DNA of 64,000 bases from Treponema sp. (GTDB lineage Bacteria > Spirochaetota > Spirochaetia > Treponematales > Breznakiellaceae), in assembly GCA_009782555.1 (NCBI GenBank), contig WRIV01000010.1, positions 33,903 to 97,902 of the forward strand, in the 5' to 3' direction. Positions within the stretch are counted from its first letter, which is position 1; every line of letters begins with the position of its first letter. Both the position numbers and the translations under genes were made by a program. The notes under the pieces were generated by a model. That model saw nothing but the letters and a program-made list of their open reading frames with translations. It was not told the DNA's origin and did not search any database. Below are positions 57,259 through 64,000 of this stretch, one piece after another.

Positions 57259-58464
57259 ATGACAGGCCTTTTGGCTTGTATTAGTGAGGTTTTTGGCAGA
57301 ATGCTGGATATTGGCCCCCTTCACCGCGCTGAATACGAGGTGGATAAGTCTGAACAAGTGGTAATTGCTGAAGCTCCGGGAAGGCTCTATTTTTTAGGGG
57401 AGCACGGAGAACAGGGGGCAGGGTTTTACCTTGCCTCGGCAATTAACCGGACGGTTCAGGTTGCCGTCAGTCCCCGAAAGGACAATTCCCTCCGGTTTTA
57501 TGCCTCCGACCTGGGGGAGCGGAAGCGGACCACCCTGGTAAACCTCAAGTATAAACGGGAAGACCGCTGGGCCAATTATATCAAACTGGCAATCCATCTT
57601 TTTTCCAAACTGGGCTATTCCGTCAAGGGACTCAATTTTTCCGTTGTGGGGGACATACCTCAGCAGGCTGGGCTTGCCTCCTCCACCGCTATTGAAATAG
57701 CGGCGGCGGCGGCGCTGAAGAGTTTTTTTAAGGCACCCCTGTCGGATAAAGAATTAATTCTGGCGTTGATCAAGGCGGAAGAAGAATTCCTGGGCAGAGA
57801 AATGGTAAACCCCGTGGATTTCCTGGTGGCCCTAAATGCGAAAAAAGATCATCTCCTCCTGGTGGACGAGAAAAACCTGGAAGTGGCACGGATCAAGAGT
57901 CCCTTTTCCCGGCACAGGATGATTCTGATGGATTCCCGGGTTCCCCGGGCGGGGGTGGAGGAGGAGCTAAAGCAGCGGCGGGAGGATACCCGGCGGGGCC
58001 TCAAACTCCTGGAAAAAAGACGGGCCGGCGGAAGTTTTCGGGATTATATACCGGCAGACCTTTTGGAGTCCATGGGCGATTTACGGGAGGAGATTCGCCG
58101 GCGGTCCCTCCATATTGTAGAAGAGAACCAGCGGATTCGGGAAGCGGCGGCGGCCCTGGAAAAAGGGGATCTGGAAGATCTTTCCAGAATCATCTATCAT
58201 TCTCATGAAAGCTTACGGGATCTCTACGAAGTTTCCTGCCCGGAAATTGACTGGCTGGTTAAACGAGCCCAAGAAATTGAAGGAGTGGCGGCATCCCGCA
58301 TGACCGGACAGGGATTTGGCGGCTGTACTTATACGATCCTCAAGGAAAGTGCCTTGGAAGAATACAACAAACGGCTGGAAGACTATGAGAGGATATTCGG
58401 TTTTCATCCCCTGTCCTACGATATCCGCCCTGCGGCGGGCGTCAGGGTTATTGCCAAAGGATAA
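57259..58464 (+). CDS. GHMP kinase, galactokinase-like
   Basis: A 401-residue GHMP-superfamily sugar kinase. Motif 1 appears as EAPGRLYFLGEHGEQGAGFY (in galactokinase this is GRVNLIGEHTDYxxG), motif 2 as PQQAGLASSTAIEIAAAAAL, motif 3 as MTGQGFGGCTYTIL. The mid-region helix VNPVDFLVALNAKKDHLLLVD replaces the usual galactokinase stretch. The altered motif 1 (HGEQ for HTDY) suggests a substrate other than galactose. Start could be at 57259 or the ATG at 57301. It heads a rightward run with TPR and NHL genes. Confidence 0.75.
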   Translation: MTGLLACISEVFGRMLDIGPLHRAEYEVDKSEQVVIAEAPGRLYFLGEHGEQGAGFYLASAINRTVQVAVSPRKDNSLRFYASDLGERKRTTLVNLKYKREDRWANYIKLAIHLFSKLGYSVKGLNFSVVGDIPQQAGLASSTAIEIAAAAALKSFFKAPLSDKELILALIKAEEEFLGREMVNPVDFLVALNAKKDHLLLVDEKNLEVARIKSPFSRHRMILMDSRVPRAGVEEELKQRREDTRRGLKLLEKRRAGGSFRDYIPADLLESMGDLREEIRRRSLHIVEENQRIREAAAALEKGDLEDLSRIIYHSHESLRDLYEVSCPEIDWLVKRAQEIEGVAASRMTGQGFGGCTYTILKESALEEYNKRLEDYERIFGFHPLSYDIRPAAGVRVIAKG

Positions 58465-58467
58465 AAC

Positions 58468-59151
58468 ATGGCTGTCCACGAAGTTTTGGAAGAGGGCATA
58501 CGGCTTTTTACCATAAAACGCTGGGATAGGGCGCTGGAAGAATTTCTGAAAATAGATACTGCCGGACTAGAACTGCCGGACAATATTGAATTGGCCTACT
58601 ACCTGGGACTCTGCTATACCAAACTGGAACGTTACGACGATGCCCTGCTCTATCTGGAACAAATAGTTACCTCCGGAGAAGACCCCCTGCGGGTATACCA
58701 ATGCCGGTTGACCCTGGCTTATATTTATGTGATCACCGGCCGTTCAAAGCTGGCGGAGTTCGAACTAGGACGGCTGGTAAAAGGCGGCTATGAGTCGATT
58801 CAGATATATACCACCATGGCCTATGCCGCCTGGTCCCAGAAACAATATCAAAAAGCGGTAGACTTTTATGAAAAAGCTCTGGATATGGACGAAAACAACA
58901 CCACCGCCCTCAATGGTTTGGGCTATATTCTGGCCGATTCGGACATTGATGTTAAACGGGGGATTAAGCTCTGCCGCCGGGCGGTGGACAAAAAACCCCA
59001 AAGTGCCGCCTACCTGGATTCTCTGGGCTGGGCGCACTTTAAAAACGGCGAGCTTAACGAGGCCCGCAGCTGGCTTCGCAGGGCCTTTGAACTTTCGCCT
59101 CACCGGAAGGAGATCAAAAAACACATGAAAATCGTGGTGGGCAATGATTAG
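58468..59151 (+). CDS. Tetratricopeptide repeat protein
   Basis: A 227-residue soluble protein of about five TPR units (for example LAYYLGLCYTKLERYDDALL, AYAAWSQKQYQKAVDFYEKA and LDSLGWAHFKNGELNEARSW). No signal peptide. TPRs mediate protein-protein contacts. It begins 3 nt after the kinase stop and overlaps the start of the next gene, so the three are probably one transcription unit. Function unknown; it may support the TPR/NHL protein that follows. Confidence 0.85.
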   Translation: MAVHEVLEEGIRLFTIKRWDRALEEFLKIDTAGLELPDNIELAYYLGLCYTKLERYDDALLYLEQIVTSGEDPLRVYQCRLTLAYIYVITGRSKLAEFELGRLVKGGYESIQIYTTMAYAAWSQKQYQKAVDFYEKALDMDENNTTALNGLGYILADSDIDVKRGIKLCRRAVDKKPQSAAYLDSLGWAHFKNGELNEARSWLRRAFELSPHRKEIKKHMKIVVGND

Positions 59152-61276
59152 TAAAAAGAGTTTACCCCTTTTATGTTTTTTACTTTCAGTTTTTATCCTG
59201 GGCTCTCAGACCGATGTTGATTTTGGTCCGAATTACCTACAGGAGGGTGATTCAGGGGCATCCCTTTCGGACACAATAAGTGCCCAGAATGAATTCCGCA
59301 TCGGCGTCCAGGCCTATTACCGGTACGCCTTTAACGAAGCGATCAATTCCTTTGAACGAGCCAATTCGTTCCGGCCCGGAGAACCGTTGATCCTCGACTG
59401 GCTGGGACGGGCTTACTACCGTTCGGGCTTTGAAGACACAGCCCTAAGACAGTGGGCCTTTGCGGCGGATCGCAGCTCTTCTTCATCGGACGAAATACTG
59501 CTGCGCAGCCGCGTTGAAACAGTCAGAAACCGGCGCAGCCTGCTTCTCTTGATGGAAGAAGGACAGCGTTATGTGGAGGCGGGCCGTTATCCCGGGCGGA
59601 TCGGGACCAGCATCTATTTTCGCCAACCCGTTTCGGTGCAGCCCCTGAATGACGGCACGGCCTGGGTTACCGCCTACACCAGCAATGAACTGATCCGGAT
59701 AGATGTAAACGGTCTGATCCGGTGGCGGGTCCGGGGACCCATCAACGGCTTTGACCGGCCCTACGACGTAGTCCGTTCCCCCGATGGAAGACTCTATATT
59801 TCTGAATACCGGGGAGGCAGGGTAAGCGTCCTTGACTCCGATGGGAACTGGCTTTCCTATGTGGGAAGCAAAGGAATCGGCCCTGGGGAACTGATGGGTC
59901 CCCAGAACCTGGCGGTGGATGAAGACGGTTACCTCTATGTGGTGGATTACGGCAACCGGCGAATTTCCAAATTCGGTCCCGAAGGTAATTTCCTTTTTTT
60001 CTTTGGAAGGAAGGGAGGAGACTTTAACGGTTTTCTTTCTCCCACCGGCATTGCCTGTATGGATGAACGGGTTTTTGTGGCCGATGGCGTGCAGAAACAG
60101 ATACACACCTTTGACCGGAATGGAACTTATTTGGGAATTTTGGTTGAAGAAGGACTCATCGGTCCGGAAAGCATACGAATCGTAAAAAACTACAACTCAG
60201 GCTTGAGCTATGGATCGGATTTGAACAACAGTTCAGCCCTAAGCAGCGGTTCAGGACAACTCCTAGTAGCGGACACCAGCCGGATACTGCTCATCGATCC
60301 CGAATCTTCCATTGTCCGGGAGCTAGGCATGATAGGAGGCAACGCTCGAATCGTCGGAGCGGATACGGACAATAACGGCAACATCCTCGCCGCCAATTTC
60401 CGGGGCGATGAAGTGGCGGTGATGAATTCCGCCGAAGACATGGCATCAGGCTTTTTTGTCCAGATAGACCGGGTCGTGGCAGATAAATTTCCCCAGGTAA
60501 CGGTGGAGCTTTCCGTCCAGGATCGCCGCCGCCGGCCCGTACTGGGACTGGATCAGCATAATTTCCTCTTGACCGAGCGGAACTATCCAGTACAGCAGCA
60601 GGAATATCTTGGCGCCGCCTATCTTTCCAGCCGTTATGATATTTCTGTATTGATGGAACGATCCGATCACAGCGCCCTTTTTATGGATGATCTTGCGGCG
60701 GCGCTGCGGGACATTACCGCCGCCGGCCCCCGCGTTGTATCGGTGGTTTCCGCCGGAGAAATTCCGGTCAAGGAGCGGGTTGGAGCGGGAGCCGCCGCTC
60801 TGGCTGCCGCAGCCCGGAACGGAAACTATACCCCCCGATGGCGTTTTGATACGGGCCTCCGGCTGGCTGCCACGGATCTCCTGGCGGGAGAAAAAAAGCG
60901 GGCGGTAGTTTTTGTCGGTTCCGGCACCATGGGAGAACTGGCCTTTGAACAGTACAGCCTTTCGGAACTGGCAGCGTATCTTGCCAATAACGGCATCGCT
61001 TGTTATGCTGTTATTGTTGGAGACGGGCAGGCGGGAGATGAATTGCGCTACCTTTGCGAAGAAACGGGGGGCGAAATTGCGGGTCTTTACCGGCCCTCCG
61101 GGGTAGGGCCGGTCATACAATCCATAGGCGTCAAAGGTTCCGGATCCTATGCGCTCAGTTACCGATCTTCCCTTCAAACTAATTTTGGCAGGAACATACT
61201 TCCCATAGAAGTGGAAGTGTACCTTATGGAAAGATCAGGCAGGGACAGGATCACTTATTTTGCCCCATTGGAGTAG
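59144..61276 (+). CDS. TPR, NHL-repeat and VWA-like exported protein
   Basis: A 710-residue exported protein (signal peptide LPLLCFLLSVFILGSQ). Residues about 45-115 form TPR-like helices (IGVQAYYRYAFNEAINSFER). Residues about 165-430 contain NHL beta-propeller repeats (GFDRPYDVVRSPDGRLYISE, LMGPQNLAVDEDGYLYVVDY). The last third resembles a von Willebrand A-like fold (YDISVLMERSDHSALFMDDL, KKRAVVFVGSGTMGELAFE), though its metal motif DxSxS reads ERSDH. A surface-binding or scaffolding role is likely. It overlaps the TPR gene by 8 nt. Confidence 0.8.
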   Translation: MISKKSLPLLCFLLSVFILGSQTDVDFGPNYLQEGDSGASLSDTISAQNEFRIGVQAYYRYAFNEAINSFERANSFRPGEPLILDWLGRAYYRSGFEDTALRQWAFAADRSSSSSDEILLRSRVETVRNRRSLLLLMEEGQRYVEAGRYPGRIGTSIYFRQPVSVQPLNDGTAWVTAYTSNELIRIDVNGLIRWRVRGPINGFDRPYDVVRSPDGRLYISEYRGGRVSVLDSDGNWLSYVGSKGIGPGELMGPQNLAVDEDGYLYVVDYGNRRISKFGPEGNFLFFFGRKGGDFNGFLSPTGIACMDERVFVADGVQKQIHTFDRNGTYLGILVEEGLIGPESIRIVKNYNSGLSYGSDLNNSSALSSGSGQLLVADTSRILLIDPESSIVRELGMIGGNARIVGADTDNNGNILAANFRGDEVAVMNSAEDMASGFFVQIDRVVADKFPQVTVELSVQDRRRRPVLGLDQHNFLLTERNYPVQQQEYLGAAYLSSRYDISVLMERSDHSALFMDDLAAALRDITAAGPRVVSVVSAGEIPVKERVGAGAAALAAAARNGNYTPRWRFDTGLRLAATDLLAGEKKRAVVFVGSGTMGELAFEQYSLSELAAYLANNGIACYAVIVGDGQAGDELRYLCEETGGEIAGLYRPSGVGPVIQSIGVKGSGSYALSYRSSLQTNFGRNILPIEVEVYLMERSGRDRITYFAPLE

Positions 61277-61282
61277 GAACAT

Positions 61283-62617
61283 ATGTCACCACGAAAAATT
61301 ATTATTATTGGAGCAGCGGGGCGGGATTTTCACAATTTCAATACCTTTTACCGGGGTAATACTGCCTACAAGGTAGTGGCTTTTACCGCCGCTCAAATTC
61401 CGGACATTGCGAATCGCAAGTACCCGGCCAGCCTTGCGGGAAATTTCTATCCAGAAGGAATTCCCATTCATGCTCAAGATGATTTGGAAAAACTGATCAA
61501 AGAAAACGATGTTGATGAATGCGTTTTTTCATACAGCGATGTCCCCTATTCCAGTGTCATGGGTGTGGGAGCCCAGGTTAATGCTGCGGGGGCGGATTTT
61601 ACCTTGCTGGGTCACAAAGGCACCATGCTTAGGAGTACCAAACCCGTAATCGCTGTGGGGGCGGTGCGTACAGGCTGCGGCAAAAGCCAGACCTCGCGCC
61701 GTATCGCCGATGCCTTAATGGCCCAGGGCCTAAGGGTAATTGCGGTCCGCCATCCCATGCCTTACGGCGATCTGGAAGCCCAGAAGGTACAGCGTTTTGC
61801 CTCTATTGATGATCTTTCCAAGCAAAAATGCACCATCGAAGAAATGGAAGAATATGAACCCCATATTGCCCGGGGAAATGTCATTTATGCAGGAGTTGAT
61901 TACGAGGCAATCCTTCGGACAGCGGAAAACGATCCCAAAGGCTGTGATGTGATCCTGTGGGATGGAGGAAATAACGATTTTCCCTTTTACCACCCGGACC
62001 TGATGGTAACGGTGGTGGATCCGCACCGGCCGGGACATGAACTTTCCTATTATCCCGGAGAAATCACCCTGCGCCTGGCCGATGTGGTGGTGATAAATAA
62101 AATTGACAGTGCGGATTTTGATAATATACAAACAGTCAGGAACAATGTTGAAAAAGTGAATCCCCGGGCCGCGGTGGTGGATGCTGCTTCTACTATAACT
62201 GTGGATAATCCTGGGGTAATACGCGGTAAACGGGTGCTGGTTATCGAAGACGGTCCAACCCTTACCCATGGGGAAATGAAGATCGGCGCCGGCATTGTGG
62301 CTGCCCGGCGCTTTGGCGCGGCGGAGATCATTGATCCCCGGTCCTTTGTGGTGGGTAAATTAGCCGAAACCTACCGGATCTATCCTAATATTGGTAAGCT
62401 GCTCCCTGCCATGGGCTATGGCGAACAACAGATGAAGGATCTCTCCGCCACCATTGAACGGGCAGACTGTGATTCTGTGGTCATCGCTACCCCCATCGAT
62501 TTGGGAAGGGTTATAAAGATCAATAAGCCCAGCACCCGTGTTGAATACAGCTTGCAGGAAATTGGCCATCCGAACATGGATGATATCCTTAAGGACTTTA
62601 TTAAGAAGATCAAATAA
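61283..62617 (+). CDS. Cyclic 2,3-diphosphoglycerate synthetase/GTPase family protein
   Basis: A 444-residue COG2403-type protein. An N-terminal Rossmann-like part (KIIIIGAAGRDFHNFNTFYR) is followed by a P-loop GAVRTGCGKSQTSRRI (residues 126-141) and motifs HPMPYGDLEAQKVQRFA, WDGGNNDFPFYHPDL and VVDPHRPGHELSYYPGE, then VVINKID. In methanogens this family makes cyclic 2,3-diphosphoglycerate; in bacteria its role is not settled. The ribosome-binding site TAGGAAC precedes the ATG. It is the last gene of the rightward run and is convergent with thiI (56-nt gap). Confidence 0.83.
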   Translation: MSPRKIIIIGAAGRDFHNFNTFYRGNTAYKVVAFTAAQIPDIANRKYPASLAGNFYPEGIPIHAQDDLEKLIKENDVDECVFSYSDVPYSSVMGVGAQVNAAGADFTLLGHKGTMLRSTKPVIAVGAVRTGCGKSQTSRRIADALMAQGLRVIAVRHPMPYGDLEAQKVQRFASIDDLSKQKCTIEEMEEYEPHIARGNVIYAGVDYEAILRTAENDPKGCDVILWDGGNNDFPFYHPDLMVTVVDPHRPGHELSYYPGEITLRLADVVVINKIDSADFDNIQTVRNNVEKVNPRAAVVDAASTITVDNPGVIRGKRVLVIEDGPTLTHGEMKIGAGIVAARRFGAAEIIDPRSFVVGKLAETYRIYPNIGKLLPAMGYGEQQMKDLSATIERADCDSVVIATPIDLGRVIKINKPSTRVEYSLQEIGHPNMDDILKDFIKKIK

Positions 62618-62673
62618 TTGAGTTTTTACTAAAGTTTTAAAAAAGCCACAGTTGTATTGAAGATACCCGTGGA

Positions 62674-63864
62674 TTATTTGTAGTAGCCGCACTTCTTTAC
62701 TTCCGCTGTTTTTACGGCATGGAACAGCAGATCTGTCTCGGACTTCGCTAATCCCAGCGCTTCGTACAATGCCTTTGCTTCCTCCACTTTTCCCCGCAGT
62801 ACCGGATGAATCGGGCGGAACAAAACACAGCAGTCCGCATGGGGAAGGATCGATGTTTCATAGGTGCCAAAATCCTTTGCCATGACCGTGATGGCTTCCT
62901 TGTCTATGCCAATAAGGGGGCGAAGTACCGGAAGCCGGGCACGGCTTTCGGTACAATGCAAATTTTCTATGGTCTGACTTGCCACCTGAGAAAGGCTTTC
63001 TCCGGTAATAAGACATTTTGCCCTGGTCTTAAGGGCGATGATCGAAGCGGCATCCATCATCGCCATCCGCAGCAGCACTGTACTCCATCCATCGGGGCAT
63101 TTTTCCTTAATCTGTTTTTGTATTTCGGCAAGGTCCACAATATAGAGGCGGATCCCCATGGCATAAGAACCGGTAATGTCCGCCAGGCGGATCGTTTTAT
63201 CCAGCGCTTCCTGTGAAGTATAAGGAGGAGTGTGAAAGTACACCGCATCCAGTCCCATGCCCCGGCCTGCCATCAGGCAGCCCGCCACGGGGGAATCTAT
63301 CCCTCCGGAAAGGAGGAGCAGTCCCCGCCCGGCGCTTCCTGCGGGGAGCCCCCGACGGCCTTTTTTTTCTGCGCCGTATATGTAGGCCCTTTCCCGGATT
63401 TCCACGGAAATGACGGCTTCCGGGTTTTTTACATCTACTCGCAGTTCCGGTGTTTCCCTGCGCACTGCATCTCCGGCGGCGCAGCAAATTTCATAGGAAT
63501 TCAAGGGAAAGCTCTTGTCGGCCCTGCGGGCTTCTACCTTAAAGGATTTTGCTCCGGAGGCAAAGATTTTTTTTCCTTCCTCCACACAGGCATCCAGTAC
63601 TTTATCAACGATTTTTCCGGTTTTTCGGGCCCTGGCCCAGCCTGAAATTCCCATAAGGCGGGAAAGGGTCTCTTCCGCCCCTTCCGCTCCTTTTTCTGAT
63701 GCACAGTGAATATAGATCCGCCCGGATCGGCTTTCCACCCTGGAACCGGGAGAATGGGAACGGAGCATCGATACTAGGTTGCGTCGCAGGATCAATTCAA
63801 ATCCTTCGCGATTTCCTCCTTTTAGGGTGAGTTCTCCCATTTTTATCAGAATGATTGGCGCCAT
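62674..63864 (-). CDS. thiI: tRNA sulfurtransferase ThiI
   Basis: A 396-residue enzyme that makes 4-thiouridine 8 in tRNA and can feed sulfur to thiamine synthesis. An N-terminal NFLD/THUMP region (about 1-165) is followed by the PP-loop LLLLSGGIDSPVAG (about 181-194) and HTPPYTSQEALDK. A Cys pair lies at HADCCVLFRPIHP near the C-terminus. There is no C-terminal rhodanese domain, as in many Gram-positive and spirochaete ThiI. The ATG at 63864 has no ribosome-binding site; TACAAT lies 6 nt upstream, so it may also be leaderless, but no clear -35 is present. Confidence 0.93.
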   Translation of the reverse strand: MAPIILIKMGELTLKGGNREGFELILRRNLVSMLRSHSPGSRVESRSGRIYIHCASEKGAEGAEETLSRLMGISGWARARKTGKIVDKVLDACVEEGKKIFASGAKSFKVEARRADKSFPLNSYEICCAAGDAVRRETPELRVDVKNPEAVISVEIRERAYIYGAEKKGRRGLPAGSAGRGLLLLSGGIDSPVAGCLMAGRGMGLDAVYFHTPPYTSQEALDKTIRLADITGSYAMGIRLYIVDLAEIQKQIKEKCPDGWSTVLLRMAMMDAASIIALKTRAKCLITGESLSQVASQTIENLHCTESRARLPVLRPLIGIDKEAITVMAKDFGTYETSILPHADCCVLFRPIHPVLRGKVEEAKALYEALGLAKSETDLLFHAVKTAEVKKCGYYK

Positions 63865-63957
63865 AACAGTATTGTATTATGCTTAAATTATAGTCATTCC
63901 GGTATTTTAGGTATAGCGGCGTTTTTTGTTTTTTTTTCGTTTTTTTGTAACAACCCC

Positions 63958-63985
63958 TTGACAAAAAGGTTATTATGTATATAAA
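63958..63985 (+). promoter_or_regulatory. Strong promoter reading off the right edge
   Basis: TTGACA (63958-63963), 16-nt spacer, TATAAA (63980-63985), preceded by a T-rich stretch (63921-63947) that could act as an UP element. The target gene starts beyond the window. Confidence 0.68.
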
Positions 63986-64000
63986 TTCATAAAGTACAAT

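Noticed and set aside
62618..62673. Terminator hairpin between the cDPGS homologue and thiI
   Set aside because: Only a short imperfect CCAC/GTGG pairing is present, with no T run; too weak to call.
1..64000. Prophage, insertion sequence, integron or toxin-antitoxin module
   Set aside because: No integrase, transposase, terminal inverted repeats, phage structural genes or paired toxin-antitoxin frames were seen on either strand.

Overview
The window looks like chromosome from a spirochaete of the Treponema group with a moderately high GC content (a termite-gut type treponeme would fit). This is inferred from gene content and from memory, not from a search. Supporting signs are uvrA directly followed by a large LptD-like outer-membrane protein (an order I recall from Treponema pallidum), a tandem pair of Maf (DUF115) glycosyltransferases, adjacent type I signal peptidases, a GldAFG-type ABC operon, many lipoproteins with spirochaete-like lipoboxes, and a cytidylate kinase with an unusual P-loop. 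The window is almost entirely coding. I see no prophage, insertion sequence, CRISPR array, rRNA or replication origin. Two tRNAs are present (Cys-GCA, Val-UAC), neither with an encoded CCA end.

Layout. 1-6.3 kb: a rightward run (HEAT-repeat protein cut by the left edge, ComEC-like channel, rsmA, PLP-binding YggS, a small membrane protein, two RluA-type pseudouridine synthases). 6.3-9.6 kb: a leftward three-gene unit of a NusG-paralogue antiterminator, a soluble CapD-like nucleotide-sugar dehydratase/epimerase and a DegT aminotransferase. 9.7-11.5 kb: an exported protein and an RlpA-like/SPOR protein with a 60-bp tandem repeat. 11.5-17 kb: a leftward comF-paaK-paaK-ACT-glgA run. 17-21.8 kb: a DUF1576 membrane protein, then leftward rubrerythrin-HD-mnmA, a gap with very small open frames, and a DUF1566 lipoprotein. 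21.9-34.9 kb: a long rightward stretch (tRNA-Cys, SH3 lipoprotein, rnz, GldAFG-type ABC system with DUF4340, retropepsin-like protein, uvrA, LptD-like protein). 34.9-39.9 kb: a leftward unit of an acidic coiled-coil protein, a small unknown and two Maf proteins. 40-50.5 kb: ftsB-like, smpB, PEGA/SUMF1-fold protein, two signal peptidases, hemW, hybrid histidine kinase, folC. 50.5-54.4 kb: murC-yicC-cmk-mutY. 54.4-57.1 kb: tRNA-Val, a PPOX-fold lipoprotein and the biotin ECF transporter bioY-ecfA-ecfT. 57.2-63.9 kb: GHMP (galactokinase-like) kinase, TPR protein, TPR/NHL/VWA-like protein, cyclic 2,3-diphosphoglycerate synthetase homologue and thiI.

How genes fit together. Several units concern the cell envelope: NDP-sugar modification, Maf glycosyl transfer, peptidoglycan (murC, RlpA/SPOR), signal peptidases and outer-membrane assembly. 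Others concern nucleic-acid maintenance (uvrA, mutY, rsmA, mnmA, thiI, rnz, smpB, pseudouridine synthases) and vitamin supply (BioY system, folC).

The most interesting signals are: (1) several transcription-unit-leading genes (bioY, murC, lepB, the SUMF1-fold gene, rnz) whose -10 box lies only 5-9 nt before the ATG with no ribosome-binding site, suggesting leaderless mRNAs; two of these promoters face each other with overlapping -35 boxes; (2) three convergent gene pairs whose stop codons share one 4-base palindrome (TTAA, CTAG, TTAA); (3) a possible envelope or flagellin glycosylation system split between the antiterminator operon and the Maf operon; (4) enzymes with altered catalytic residues: a signal peptidase with Thr for Ser, a MutY-like protein without Fe-S cysteines and with Glu for Asp, a Cmk with Asn for the Walker A Lys, and a SUMF1 fold without its cysteines; (5) unexplained coupled micro-ORFs near 20.9-21.2 kb.
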